From positions 1-43,556 of the forward strand of contig NZ_JASBRQ010000027.1 in assembly GCF_030149425.1 (NCBI RefSeq): a DNA stretch of 43,556 nt, written 5' to 3'. This stretch comes from Maricaulis sp. (lineage in GTDB: Bacteria; Pseudomonadota; Alphaproteobacteria; Caulobacterales; Maricaulaceae). The notes beneath the pieces were generated by a model. The model searched no databases. It was not told where the DNA came from and saw only the letters and a list, made by a program, of their open reading frames with translations. The position numbers were made by a program, and so were the translations under genes. This document shows positions 10,203 to 20,072 of the stretch, in pieces; positions within the stretch are counted from its first letter, which is position 1, and each line of letters starts with the position of its first letter.

Positions 10203-10880
10203 TTACCGCGCGTCCGGGAAAAGCTCGTTGCGCTGGCGTGTGATGTCCTCGGCGCGGGCGGTGTCACCGGCCTGTTCATAGATGAGGGCAAGCAGGCGGT
10301 AGTCGGTGGCGCTGCGTTCGTCTTCTGCGGTCGCCGCCCAGAATGCATCGGCGGTTTCGCTCGCCTTCTCCCAGTCTTCTGCGCCCGCATAGGTTTGGGT
10401 CAGACCAATCAGGAAACGCCCTTCCCCGGTGCGCGGATGGCCGGATTCCAGGATCTGCTCATAGGCCGCGATAGAGGTAGCGTATCGTCCCCCGAGATAG
10501 TGTAGCTGGGCGATATTCCGGCGGCGCTCAAAGACTTCATCCTCGGTCAGGGCACCGGTATCGATCGCCGCCTGAAAATCTGCCGCCGCCTCGAACAGGA
10601 GGTCGAGCGCATAGTAAGACCGGCCACGCGATTGCAGCAGGGTCGCGCGTTCATAGGAACTCAGTTCCATGTCGCCGGTGTGGAGCATGGTGTTGATGTA
10701 CTGCGTCGCCGCCACATATTGCCGCTTGTCTTCGTATTCGAACACGGCCTGGACGTGATGCATGAACTGATCGCTCATGGTGCGATGATCATCCGCCTGG
10801 GCCGGCAGGGTGACGAAAAGCAGCGCAGCTGCGGCGGCGGCGGACTGTAGGATACGCTTCACTGAATTCCCCAAAAACAT
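10203..10880 (-). CDS. Exported TPR-repeat protein
   Basis: 225 residues. A signal peptide (ILQSAAAAAALLFVTLPAQA) is followed by helical tetratricopeptide-like repeats from about residue 45 to 220: YVAATQYINTML, AAADFQAAIDTG, ATSIAAYEQILESG, TDYRLLALIYEQAGDTARAE. TPR proteins mediate protein-protein contacts, probably here in the periplasm. No specific role is visible. The ATG at 10880 is the longest start. A GTG at 10862 (VKRILQ) has GGGGA closer upstream and would give a more typical signal-peptide length. The gene is divergent from the macA-like operon across about 200 bp. Confidence 0.75.
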   Translation of the reverse strand: MFLGNSVKRILQSAAAAAALLFVTLPAQADDHRTMSDQFMHHVQAVFEYEDKRQYVAATQYINTMLHTGDMELSSYERATLLQSRGRSYYALDLLFEAAADFQAAIDTGALTEDEVFERRRNIAQLHYLGGRYATSIAAYEQILESGHPRTGEGRFLIGLTQTYAGAEDWEKASETADAFWAATAEDERSATDYRLLALIYEQAGDTARAEDITRQRNELFPDAR

Positions 10881-11085
10881 TGTTGCGCGCGGAGCAGGCG
10901 CGAGGTCGTGACACTATTACAACGAGTTAGCTTGATATGCGCAAGCGGTTCAACCAGTTTGCCCTTTCGTACGTATAAGGTCCGGGTTAAGCAGCCGGGC
11001 GTGCTGCAGACGCGGCGACGGATAACCGGGGGCTGTGCCGTTTCAGGCGCGGGCGGCCAGGGGACGCCGCAAAAGCGAGGGTAGG

Positions 11086-12576
11086 ATGAAACGTATTATC
11101 AGGCTGGTGCTGGCCGGCGTTATTATTGCGGCGGCTGCCGGGGGCTATTGGTTCTATGGTCGGGGCGGGGCTGTCGCATCGGGTGATTTCACCATTGAAA
11201 CCGTGGCCGCGGAAACCGGTTCGGTACGCCGGATCGTAGCGGCGTCCGGGGCGGTGCGGGCCCTGGTCACGGTCGAGGTCGGCTCTCAGCTGTCCGGTCA
11301 ATTGTCCGAGCTCTCCGTCGATTTCAATGACACGGTTGAAGCCGGACAGGTGATCGCCCAGATCGATCCGCAAACCTTCGAAACGCGGGTTCGTGAGGCC
11401 GAGGCCTCCCGCGCCACTGCGGCGGCCAATGTGCAGCTCCAGCGCGCCAGCCTGCAGCGGGTCGAGGCGAATTTCCGGACTGCCGAGCTGGACTTCCAGC
11501 GCATCGAGACCCTCAACGCTCGCGGTAATGCGTCCGACGCGGCGCTCGATACCGCCCGGGCCTCGTTCGAGGCATCCCAGGCTGAACTCAATGTTGCGCG
11601 GGCCCAGATTGCAAACGCCCAGGCTGTTCTGCAGCAACGCGAGGCGACGCTTGCGGGGGCCCGGATCGACCTGGAGCGCACGACGATCCGCTCGCCGATC
11701 AATGGTATCGTTGTCGACCGGGCCGTTGATCAGGGGCAAACGGTTGCCGCCAGCTTGTCGGCACCGACCCTGTTCACGATCGCCCAGGATCTTTCACTGG
11801 TGCAGATCGACGCCCAGGTCGACGAAGCGGATATCGGCCAGATCCGCGAAGGTCAGGCTGTGAGCTTCACGGTCGATGCCTATCCGGGCACGCAGTTGCA
11901 GGGCGAGGTGGAGCAAATCCGCCTGGCCCCGACCACGTTGCAGAATGTTGTCACCTATACGGTGGTGATTTCCGCGGCCAATCCCGGCCAGCGCCTCCTC
12001 CCCGGCATGACGGCCAATATGGATATTGTTACCGGTGAAGCCACTGATGTGCTGACGGTTCGCAATGGCGCGCTCCGCTTCCGGCCGGCCCCGGGCCTGG
12101 CCGACCGGACCCAGCCGCTTGCCGAGGCGGGCCAGGGTGGCGGACGCCCCGCAGGTGGTCGCCCGGGCGGCGGCGGCGGTGGTGGCCGTGGCGGTCCGAT
12201 GGGGCAGTTGACCGAACAGCTTGATCTGACCGCAGATCAGCAGGAGCGCGTCCGGGGGGCCTTCCGCGCTGCCTTTGGCCGCGCCCAGGCGGCGGCACAG
12301 GCCGGGGGCGGCTTTGACCGTGAAGCCATCCAGCAGGAGGTTGATCGCGAGATGACCTCCATTCTCACTCCGGAACAGATGATCCGTTATCGCGAGATCC
12401 AGCGTGAAGCCCGTGAAACCCGCCCCGGCTCGGTCTGGGTAGAAACGGCGGAGGGTATACTGGAGGAGCGGCGTGTGCGTCTGGGCATTTCCGACAGCCA
12501 GAATACCGTTGTCGTTGGCGGCAATCTTGAGGTCGGTGATGCGGTGGTCGTCCGGGCTCGTGAGGTTCGCGAATGA
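11086..12576 (+). CDS. macA: MacA-like efflux periplasmic adaptor with Gly-rich, Spy-like insert
   Basis: 496-residue membrane-fusion adaptor of a tripartite efflux pump. An N-terminal membrane anchor (LVLAGVIIAAAAGGYWFY) is followed by a lipoyl half (GSQLSGQLSELSVDFNDTVE), a long alpha-hairpin (about residues 100-195), the second lipoyl half (TTIRSPINGIVVDRAVDQGQ), and a beta-barrel. Residues of about 348-440 form an unusual insert. It has a Gly/Arg-rich linker, then a helical stretch with two LTxxQ motifs (LTADQ 381-385, LTPEQ 427-431) like those of Spy/CpxP periplasmic proteins, before the membrane-proximal domain resumes (GSVWVETAEG). The insert makes it longer than classical MacA (about 370 residues). 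The start was chosen for the GAGGGTAGG ribosome site and the signal anchor. It overlaps the ATPase gene by 4 bp. Confidence 0.88.
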   Translation: MKRIIRLVLAGVIIAAAAGGYWFYGRGGAVASGDFTIETVAAETGSVRRIVAASGAVRALVTVEVGSQLSGQLSELSVDFNDTVEAGQVIAQIDPQTFETRVREAEASRATAAANVQLQRASLQRVEANFRTAELDFQRIETLNARGNASDAALDTARASFEASQAELNVARAQIANAQAVLQQREATLAGARIDLERTTIRSPINGIVVDRAVDQGQTVAASLSAPTLFTIAQDLSLVQIDAQVDEADIGQIREGQAVSFTVDAYPGTQLQGEVEQIRLAPTTLQNVVTYTVVISAANPGQRLLPGMTANMDIVTGEATDVLTVRNGALRFRPAPGLADRTQPLAEAGQGGGRPAGGRPGGGGGGGRGGPMGQLTEQLDLTADQQERVRGAFRAAFGRAQAAAQAGGGFDREAIQQEVDREMTSILTPEQMIRYREIQREARETRPGSVWVETAEGILEERRVRLGISDSQNTVVVGGNLEVGDAVVVRAREVRE

Positions 12577-13253
12577 GCGCCCTGATCGAATGTCGCAATC
12601 TGTTCAAGACCTATCAGATGGGCGACACGAAAATCCGAGCTCTCGACGGCGTATCACTGGAAATCGATGCCGGTGAATATGTTGCTGTCATGGGGGCATC
12701 CGGTTCCGGCAAGTCGACCTTCATGAACCTTTTGGGTGCGCTTGATCGCCCAACTGCGGGGTATCTGCGCGTCGACGGCTCGGCCCTGGACCAGCTCACC
12801 CCGGAACAGGAGGCTGATTTCCGCGGTCGCTCAATCGGCTTCGTGTTTCAGCAATTCAATCTCCTTCCGCGGACCTCTGCCGTCGAGAATGTGGCCTTGC
12901 CGCTGGTTTATGCCGGTGTGCCGGCCGCTGAGCGCCGTAAGCGTGCCATGACGCGGCTTGAGCAGATGGGGTTGGCCGAGCGCTATGATCACCACCCGTC
13001 CCAGCTGTCCGGCGGTCAGCAGCAGCGTGTCGCCATTGCCCGCGCCCTGGTCAATGACCCGCAAATCCTGCTCGCCGACGAACCGACCGGCGCGCTCGAC
13101 AGTAAGACGTCGGAGGACATCATGGCCTTGTTCGACAGTCTCAATCGTGAGGGCATTACCGTCATCCTGGTGACGCACGAACAGGAAGTTGCCGATCACG
13201 CCAAGCGCCAGCTCGTCTTCCGCGATGGCAAGGTCGTGGAGGATCGCTCATGA
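12573..13253 (+). CDS. MacB-type ABC transporter ATP-binding subunit
   Basis: 226-residue ATPase of the LolD/MacB class. Walker A is GASGSGKST near residue 42. The signature LSGGQQQRVAIARAL is near 144, Walker B LLADEPTGALD near 165, and the H-loop is in VILVTHEQ. It would power the permease encoded next, to which it is coupled by a 4-bp ATGA overlap; it overlaps the adaptor gene upstream in the same way. In E. coli MacB the ATPase and permease are one polypeptide, whereas here they are separate, as in LolCDE and many YknYZ-like systems. Probable exports are peptides, lipoproteins or macrolide-like compounds; the substrate is unknown. Confidence 0.93.
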   Translation: MSALIECRNLFKTYQMGDTKIRALDGVSLEIDAGEYVAVMGASGSGKSTFMNLLGALDRPTAGYLRVDGSALDQLTPEQEADFRGRSIGFVFQQFNLLPRTSAVENVALPLVYAGVPAAERRKRAMTRLEQMGLAERYDHHPSQLSGGQQQRVAIARALVNDPQILLADEPTGALDSKTSEDIMALFDSLNREGITVILVTHEQEVADHAKRQLVFRDGKVVEDRS

Positions 13254-14485
13254 GCCTGCTTGCCTCTATCCGTATCGCCCTGATTGCCCTGCGTGTTAAT
13301 GCCTTGCGCAGTGCGCTGGCGATGCTCGGCGTAATTATCGGGGTCGCCTCGGTCATTGTGCTTGTGTCGATCTCAGAGGGTACGAAACGCGCGGTCGAAG
13401 ACCAGATCGCCAGCTTTGGCGCCAACCTGCTGATCATCCGTCCGGGGTCGAGCATATTCGGTGGCCGCCGCGGTGGTGCGGGCAGCGCCACACCGCTCAC
13501 CGATGGTGATGTCCTGGCGCTTGCCAATGAAGTGCCCGGCATGGCCGGCGTGTCTGGTGAGGTAAACACCAATGCCACCGCTGTTTTCGGTGGGGTGAAC
13601 TGGTCGACGCGCATTTCCGGCGTCAACGCCGATTATTTCGACGTCCGGGCCTGGGTCATCGACGAAGGGCGCGCCTTTGCGCCGGCCGAGGAAAGCTCTG
13701 GGCGGCGCTTTGTCGTTGTCGGGCAGACCATTGTGCGCGAGCTGTTTGATGGCGCCGACCCGGTCGGTCAGACCGTGCGCATTCAAGGCCAGCCTTTCGA
13801 GATCATCGGTACCGTCGAACCCAAGGGCGAAAGCTCCTGGGGGGCAGACCAGGATGATATCATTTTCATGCCGCTGGCCACGGCGCGCCAGCGCCTGGGG
13901 GCCGGTCAGCGCCCGCCGACCCGCGACCCGGTTTCTGTGATCTATGCCGATGTCGCGGCCGGTGAGGACGTCGATCGGGTGATCGCCGATATCGAGGATA
14001 TCCTGCGTGTGCGCCGCGATATTCTCCCCGGCGCTGAGGATGATTTCTCAGTGGGCAACCTGGCCGAGTTCATTCGCGCCCGGAATGAAACGGAAAATCA
14101 GCTTGGCCTGCTGCTGGCCGTTGGTGCCGCGATTGTGCTGCTCGTCGGCGGTATCGGGATCATGAATATCATGCTGGTCTCGGTCACCGAGCGTACGCGT
14201 GAAATCGGCCTGCGACTGGCCGTCGGGGCACGGCGGCGGGATATCCGCAATCAGTTCCTGATCGAGAGCATTGTGCTGTGCCTGTTCGGTGGTGCGGTCG
14301 GGCTGGCAGCCGGTATTGGCGGGACCTTGATCTATGCCGAAATCGGTCAGCTCGAGATTGCAGTCAGCCCGCTGATTGTCGGCGTCGCGATCAGCGCGTC
14401 AGTTCTGGTCGGCGTATTCTTTGGTCTTTATCCGGCCCAGCGTGCAGCCCGGCTCAACCCGATCGACGCCTTGCGGCACGAATAG
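13250..14485 (+). CDS. MacB/FtsX-type ABC transporter permease
   Basis: 411-residue permease. A first membrane helix lies at about residues 20-42 (ALAMLGVIIGVASVIVLVSI). A large periplasmic MacB-PCD domain follows (about 45-280), then the FtsX core with three helices from about residue 285 (LLLAVGAAIVLLVGGIGIMN, IVLCLFGGAVGLAAGIGG, ISASVLVGVFFGLYPAQRAA). The motif MLVSVTERTREIGLRLAVGA is the conserved cytoplasmic coupling region of MacB and ABC-permease families. It completes a three-gene efflux operon with the adaptor and the ATPase. No outer-membrane channel gene is adjacent, so a TolC-like partner encoded elsewhere would be required. It converges on the kinase gene with 13 bp between them. 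Confidence 0.93.
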   Translation: MSLLASIRIALIALRVNALRSALAMLGVIIGVASVIVLVSISEGTKRAVEDQIASFGANLLIIRPGSSIFGGRRGGAGSATPLTDGDVLALANEVPGMAGVSGEVNTNATAVFGGVNWSTRISGVNADYFDVRAWVIDEGRAFAPAEESSGRRFVVVGQTIVRELFDGADPVGQTVRIQGQPFEIIGTVEPKGESSWGADQDDIIFMPLATARQRLGAGQRPPTRDPVSVIYADVAAGEDVDRVIADIEDILRVRRDILPGAEDDFSVGNLAEFIRARNETENQLGLLLAVGAAIVLLVGGIGIMNIMLVSVTERTREIGLRLAVGARRRDIRNQFLIESIVLCLFGGAVGLAAGIGGTLIYAEIGQLEIAVSPLIVGVAISASVLVGVFFGLYPAQRAARLNPIDALRHE

Positions 14486-14498
14486 CGCGACGCTCTGG

Positions 14499-17400
14499 TC
14501 AGGCCGCAAACTCGTGATCGCTGGGCTGGGTCTGAGCCGGCAGGGCAATGAAGAAGGTCGAGCCGTGGCCGAGCTCGCTCTCGACCCAGACGCGTCCGCC
14601 ATGCCGCTCGACGGCCTGGCGGACTATCGCAAGGCCGATGCCGGTCCCTTGGTATTCCTCGCGTGAATGCAAGCGCTGGAAAGGGGCGAAAATCTTGTCG
14701 GCGAACTTCGGATCAAGGCCGATACCATTATCCTGGATGGCAATGATGTATTCGCCTTCGCCCGCTGCCGCGCTGACATCGATACGGGGCTGCGTCTCGC
14801 CGCGATATTTTACGGCATTGGCGAGGATGTTCTGCAGGCACTGACGTAACAGGACCGGATCTGCGCGCAGCACCGGCAAGTCGCCAATGGTGACGACCGC
14901 ACCGCTTTCTTCGATGCTGGCGTCGATGCTCTCACGGGCTTCGGCGACGATCGCGTTGAGGTCGGTTTGCTGCAATTGCAGGGGCTGGCTGGCAAGGCGC
15001 GAATAGCCCAAAAGGTCGTCGATCAGGGTCTGCATGCGATGAGCCGCATCGACGAGGAAGTCGAGCGCGCGGATGCCCTCCGCATCGATCGTCTCGCCAT
15101 AGCGGCGCCGGACCAGGCCGGCGAAGGCGCCGATCTTGCGCAGCGGTTCCTGCAGGTCATGCGAGGCCACAGTCGCGAAGCGGTCGAGTTCGCGGTTTGA
15201 CCGTTCCAGTTGCTCATAGGCGACACGGAGCGGCGTCACATCCGTCATGACGGCGTAGCTGCGCATCGGGTTGCCGGCGTCGTCGCGCTCGAGGAAGGAT
15301 GACAGCAACACATCAATCGGTCGCCCATCCTGGCGGATAAAGCGATAAGGGATATTGGTGTTACGACCGGTTTCAAACAGTTCGGGCAGTGAAATGTCGC
15401 GCGCCCGCTTCTGGGAATCCGTATCGAGAAACTCGACCGATTTCCGTCCGATAACCTGATCGCGCCGATACCCCATGGATGTCAGCCAGTAATCGCTGAC
15501 TTGAACGATACGTCCATCGGCATCAATGGTGTGCATCATCGCCGGGGTGTCGCGGTAGATGTCTGCAAATCGCTGGCGTTCTTCGGAGACCTGATCAGCG
15601 GCGCGCCGGGACGCATCGATATTCCACAATGCGCCGGTAGCCGTCAGCGACCGGCCCTCACTGTCGCGAGCCATGACATTGCCGGTGGAGCGGTACCAGA
15701 CCCAGTGGCCATTACGATCCCGGATCCTGAATTCCAGGGACTCGCCGGCATTTTCCCCGCGCGACATTGCTTTGTGTGTGGCCTGCAGCCGGTCGGTATC
15801 GGCCGGGTGAATGTGCGACATCCAGGTCTCAGCGCTGATCGTCGTTTCGCGGCTGTCAGCAAACGCGTTGCGAACAATTTCTCCGCGCAGCCATACCTCC
15901 TGGGCTGCGTAATCGATACGCCAAATGCCCAGGGCGCCGCCATCCATCGCCTCGGACAATTGCTGTTCACGCTGCGCCAGCATGTCGTTGGTTTTCAGCT
16001 GTTCGGTGATATCGGTCATGAACCCGGTCGCGATCGCGGGCACGCCGTGTTCATCGCGCTCGCTGATCCGGCCGCGGTTATGGATATAAATCCAGCCATC
16101 CTGTGCACTATTGTAGCGCAAGATGAAGTCGACGGTGTCGCTGGAGCCGTCTGCGAGCGCGCCAAGCGCCTTGTCGGTGACGGCCCGGTCCTCCGGGTGC
16201 ACCCGCTCCGCCCAGTCATCATAGGTGATGCGGGTATCCGCCGGCGGCAGGCCCATCATCACGCTCATGACGGCCGTGACGTCGGCGATACGGGTACGCA
16301 GATTCAAACGCCAGGCCCCTTCGCCGGCGCTCTCGAGCGCATCGCGCAGGCGGGCTTCGGATTCTTCGACCCGGCGCTGGAGGATGCGCCGTTCGGTGAT
16401 GTCCGTGACGATGCCGACTGCGCGAACAGGCTCGCCTTCGCTGTCCCGTTCCACGATCTCGCCGCGCGATGTCAGCCACACCAGTTCGCCATTGCCGCGG
16501 CGCATGCCGTAATTGGACTCGTATTGATCACTGGCAGAGCTGCGCAGGGCCACGAGCTCATCGCGCACGCGATCACGATCAGCCGCAGCAACCCGCGAGA
16601 GCCAGCTTTCCCAATCCAGCGTCTCGACATCTTCAGGCAGGTCGAGCAATTCCCGGATCTGCCCCATCGTCTTGACTTCGCCGGTGACGAAATTGGCGTC
16701 CCAGACACCATGGGATCCCGCTTCGACGGCCTGGCGCAGGCGTTCCTCGCTATCCTCGAGCCGCGATTTGAGGCCCATCTCCTCGGTGATGTCGATCAGC
16801 ACACCGGAGGCGAGTTTTGTCTGATCCGCGCTCTGTGTGGTTCGGCCGCGCGAACGGATCCAGCGCCAAGTATCGGTCCGCGCGTCCAAGAGCCTGTAGG
16901 TGACGTCCAGGGCCTGGCTTTCGCCGGTCTCCAGCTGTCTGAGTGCTTCTTCTACCGCCTTGCGCTCATCCGCGTGCGTTCGGTCGAGCCAGAGTCGCCC
17001 GTCGATTTCTGCCGGCTCCGGTGGAACCCCAAGCATTTCCCGGATTTCACCAAGCGGCGTAACTCTGAGGGTCTCTGTATTGACCTCCCAGACGCCGCAT
17101 GCCCCGGCCGTAATCGCATTGGCGAACTGACGCTCACGCTCCGCCAGCTTGGCCTCCAGTGCCTGGCGTTCGGTAATATCAGCGATGACACCGGTGGCGC
17201 GCAAAGGCGCGCCGTCGCGAGTGAACTCCGTGACGCGTCCGCGCCCGTGGAGCCAGCGCCATTCGCCATCATTGCGGCGTCCCCGAAAGCTGACGTCCAA
17301 CGTGTTGTGAGCGCTGCGGCGCAGCGCGTCGAGCGCCGTTTCGAAGGCCTTGCGATCATCTTCATGGATTGATTGCATCAGGCGGTCGATCGAGATCGTG

Positions 17401-17927
17401 GCGTCGGCGCTTTCAATGCCCAGGAACTCGTTCATGAAGCCGCGCATGGAGCCCAGGCCGGTCACCAGATTGATCGAAAAGGCGCCTTCATTGGCTGATG
17501 CGAGCGCTGCCCGTAGCTGGATGTCGCTGGCTTCGAGCTTGGCCTGGAGGGCCAGCTTCGAGGTTACATCGGTGATAATGCACAGATAGCCGTTGCGGCG
17601 ACCCTCACTATCAATGATCGGGCAGCCGACCGTCTCCCCGTCAAATACGCGCCCGGACTTGGTTCGGAAGCGTGCCGTGTAGGGGCGCGGACTACCATCC
17701 TCGTTGTCGGCGGCATTGAAATGGGTCTGGCCGAGCCGGAGAAAGTCCCGCGGGTCGGCATAGATGATCTTGGTTTGCTCACCCAGAAGCTCATCTTCCC
17801 GATAGCCGAACAGGCGTTCGGCAGCCGGATTAAGAGCGGTGATTTCACGATCAAGATTGGCCGCCAGAACGGCTACGCCGGCATGCTCATACAGCGTCGT
17901 CAGCATGTCAGCATTGAGCGGGGTCAT
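14499..17927 (-). CDS. Soluble multi-PAS sensor histidine kinase (orphan)
   Basis: 1142 residues with no membrane segment. I count about seven PAS/PAC units. The first begins near residue 10. Five similar tandem units fill about residues 135-770, each ending in an RGRxxxxDxxGxPxxxxGxxxDITE-type PAC segment. A seventh (about 775-895) resembles classical PAS. The HisKA domain carries the phospho-accepting H923 in SHDLQEPLRK. The HATPase domain has N1037 (ANAVKY), DNGIG near 1066 and GTGIG near 1094. No receiver domain is fused and no response regulator is adjacent, so the output is unknown. The HisKA/HATPase form resembles phytochrome-class and bacteriophytochrome-associated kinases. The ATG at 17927 has AGGG about 9 bases upstream. 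Confidence 0.92.
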   Translation of the reverse strand: MTPLNADMLTTLYEHAGVAVLAANLDREITALNPAAERLFGYREDELLGEQTKIIYADPRDFLRLGQTHFNAADNEDGSPRPYTARFRTKSGRVFDGETVGCPIIDSEGRRNGYLCIITDVTSKLALQAKLEASDIQLRAALASANEGAFSINLVTGLGSMRGFMNEFLGIESADATISIDRLMQSIHEDDRKAFETALDALRRSAHNTLDVSFRGRRNDGEWRWLHGRGRVTEFTRDGAPLRATGVIADITERQALEAKLAERERQFANAITAGACGVWEVNTETLRVTPLGEIREMLGVPPEPAEIDGRLWLDRTHADERKAVEEALRQLETGESQALDVTYRLLDARTDTWRWIRSRGRTTQSADQTKLASGVLIDITEEMGLKSRLEDSEERLRQAVEAGSHGVWDANFVTGEVKTMGQIRELLDLPEDVETLDWESWLSRVAAADRDRVRDELVALRSSASDQYESNYGMRRGNGELVWLTSRGEIVERDSEGEPVRAVGIVTDITERRILQRRVEESEARLRDALESAGEGAWRLNLRTRIADVTAVMSVMMGLPPADTRITYDDWAERVHPEDRAVTDKALGALADGSSDTVDFILRYNSAQDGWIYIHNRGRISERDEHGVPAIATGFMTDITEQLKTNDMLAQREQQLSEAMDGGALGIWRIDYAAQEVWLRGEIVRNAFADSRETTISAETWMSHIHPADTDRLQATHKAMSRGENAGESLEFRIRDRNGHWVWYRSTGNVMARDSEGRSLTATGALWNIDASRRAADQVSEERQRFADIYRDTPAMMHTIDADGRIVQVSDYWLTSMGYRRDQVIGRKSVEFLDTDSQKRARDISLPELFETGRNTNIPYRFIRQDGRPIDVLLSSFLERDDAGNPMRSYAVMTDVTPLRVAYEQLERSNRELDRFATVASHDLQEPLRKIGAFAGLVRRRYGETIDAEGIRALDFLVDAAHRMQTLIDDLLGYSRLASQPLQLQQTDLNAIVAEARESIDASIEESGAVVTIGDLPVLRADPVLLRQCLQNILANAVKYRGETQPRIDVSAAAGEGEYIIAIQDNGIGLDPKFADKIFAPFQRLHSREEYQGTGIGLAIVRQAVERHGGRVWVESELGHGSTFFIALPAQTQPSDHEFAA

Positions 17928-18116
17928 CGGCGCTGGCCCTACCGTTTCCTGTCATCCGGGCGCGGCATGCGCACCATCCGTAAAAGACTGCCTTAACAGG
18001 CTGTGAAATGAAACTCTTACGGTATGACCACTGCAGCGAGTGCGTGGCGGGCTGGAGAATTGGCTGGGTCTGGATACACTGCCCGCAGATTTCGCCTGCT
18101 GGCATGGAGTAGTTGA

Positions 18117-19979
18117 GTGCCGATTTTCGGAAATGCGTCTGCGCCCGATAAGCCCATTCTTGAGGTCGAGGACCTCAATGTGAGTTTCGATACGCCTGAT
18201 GGAGCCGTGGATGCGGTTCGCGGTGTTTCGCTTCAGATCGGTGCCGGCGAATGCCTGGCGGTGGTCGGCGAGTCCGGGTCGGGCAAGAGCCAGACCTTCC
18301 TGGCGGCGATGGGGCTGTTGGCCAGTAATGGCAAGGCGAAAGGCTCTATCCGCTATCGTGGAAACGAAATCCTGGGCCTGTCGACGCGCAAGTTGAATAC
18401 GGTGCGCGGCCGCAAGATGACGATGATTTTCCAGGATCCGCTCACATCGCTCACCCCGCATCTGCGGGTCGATGAGCAGATGACCGAAGTTCTTGGCATC
18501 CACATGAAGCTGAAGGGCAAACAGGCAGAGGCCCGGGCGCTGGAATGGCTCGAACGGGTTCGCATTCCCGAAGCCAAGCGCCGTTTGCGTCAGTATCCGC
18601 ACGAATTGTCCGGCGGCATGCGCCAGCGGGTGATGATAGCCATGTCGATGCTCTGCGAGCCCGATCTTCTGATCTGCGACGAGCCGACGACCGCTCTGGA
18701 CGTCACTGTGCAGGCCGAAGTGCTCGACATTATGGATGAGCTGAAACGCGAGACCGGGGCTGCACTTGCCCTGATCACGCACGATATGGGTGTCGTCGCG
18801 CGCATGGCGGATCGCGTTCAGGTGATGAAGAATGGGGTTTACGTCGAGACCGGTGAGGCAGAGCGGATTTTTGCTGAGCCGGAACACGCCTATACTCGCA
18901 TGTTGCTCGATGCCATGCCGCGGATCGACAAGCCCGACCGCGATGGCCATGTGACCCTGGCCCCCGTTCCCGAACCCGATGCCGCCCCCTTGCTCAAGGC
19001 CGATGATGTAGCCGTTCATTTCCCGATCAAAGTGTCGGAAGGCCTGGTTCCGAAATTCAAGACCTTGCGTGCGGTCGACGGCATTAGTTTCAACCTCCGC
19101 GCCGGTGAAACGCTTGGCGTGGTGGGTGAATCCGGCTGCGGCAAGTCGACCCTGGCGCGCGCCGTGCTGCGCCTCGTCCCGTCGCAGGCCGGTGCTGTGA
19201 CCTGGCTTGGCCGCGATCTCCTGGGCCTGTCCAAAAAGGATATGCGCAATCAGCGCGAAGGCTTCCAGATCGTGTTCCAGGATCCGCTCGCTTCGCTCGA
19301 TCCGCGAATGACAATCGGTGCGTCAATTGCTGAGCCGCTGCAGACTTTCCGCAAGTCGATGAAGCGTGCCGAGCGGCAAGACAAGGTGCGCGAGATGATG
19401 CAGCGGGTCGGTCTCGACCCGGACATGATCAACCGTTACCCGCACGAGCTTTCTGGCGGTCAGAACCAGCGCGTCGGTATCGCCCGCGCCATGATCCTCA
19501 ATCCTAAACTGGTGATCTGCGACGAGGCGGTTTCCGCGCTCGACGTGTCGATCCAGGCCCAGATCGTAGAGCTGTTGATGAAGCTGCAGCAGGAGATGGG
19601 CCTGGCGATGATGTTCATCTCCCATGACCTGTCAGTGGTGCGGGAAATCTCCCACCGCGTCATGGTGCTCTATCTCGGTCGCGTGGTGGAAATGGCAGAC
19701 CGCGATCAAATCTACGAAGATGCGCGTCACCCTTATACCAAGGCGCTGATTTCCGCCGTTCCCGTACCGGACCCGCTTGTCGAAAAACACCGGGACCGTA
19801 TCAAGCTGGACGGTGAATTGCCTTCGCCCATGGATACGAGAGCGCAATTGCGCTTCATGCGGTCCAAGCTGATCGATGATCCTGATGCCGAGCAATATCG
19901 CCCGCAGCTCATCGAGGTCACTCCGGGACATTGGGTCGCGGAGCATGATGGTATGGACGCGGATACCGACGCAGCCTGA
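18117..19979 (+). CDS. Oligopeptide-type ABC transporter with two fused ATPase domains (YejF-like)
   Basis: 620 residues holding two complete nucleotide-binding domains. The first (about 10-270) has [21 protein letters not shown] and [12 protein letters not shown]. The second (about 290-560) has [26 protein letters not shown] and [12 protein letters not shown]. The C-terminal oligopeptide-transporter segment ([16 protein letters not shown]) follows. The fused form resembles YejF/GsiA, which energise peptide or glutathione import. The matching permeases and binding protein are not adjacent here. The GTG start at 18117 is preceded by GGAG at about 8 bases. It is transcribed alone, divergent from the multi-PAS kinase across 189 bp. 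Confidence 0.92.
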   Translation: MPIFGNASAPDKPILEVEDLNVSFDTPDGAVDAVRGVSLQIGAGECLAVVGESGSGKSQTFLAAMGLLASNGKAKGSIRYRGNEILGLSTRKLNTVRGRKMTMIFQDPLTSLTPHLRVDEQMTEVLGIHMKLKGKQAEARALEWLERVRIPEAKRRLRQYPHELSGGMRQRVMIAMSMLCEPDLLICDEPTTALDVTVQAEVLDIMDELKRETGAALALITHDMGVVARMADRVQVMKNGVYVETGEAERIFAEPEHAYTRMLLDAMPRIDKPDRDGHVTLAPVPEPDAAPLLKADDVAVHFPIKVSEGLVPKFKTLRAVDGISFNLRAGETLGVVGESGCGKSTLARAVLRLVPSQAGAVTWLGRDLLGLSKKDMRNQREGFQIVFQDPLASLDPRMTIGASIAEPLQTFRKSMKRAERQDKVREMMQRVGLDPDMINRYPHELSGGQNQRVGIARAMILNPKLVICDEAVSALDVSIQAQIVELLMKLQQEMGLAMMFISHDLSVVREISHRVMVLYLGRVVEMADRDQIYEDARHPYTKALISAVPVPDPLVEKHRDRIKLDGELPSPMDTRAQLRFMRSKLIDDPDAEQYRPQLIEVTPGHWVAEHDGMDADTDAA

Positions 19980-20072
19980 TCTCGTCTCTCCTCAGCTGAC
20001 AGCGATTTCATTCGACTTGATGTATTGCCGGCTTAGGTTGTTGGCGCAGAACACGAACTGAAAGGTCCAGGC

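Noticed and set aside
12130..12200. The Gly-rich stretch of the adaptor as a frameshift or assembly error
   Set aside because: The frame continues uninterrupted into the expected membrane-proximal domain and couples correctly to the ATPase gene.
15501..17372. A 623-codon plus-strand frame across the PAS kinase
   Set aside because: Antisense to a gene with intact HisKA and HATPase motifs; the product has no recognisable features.
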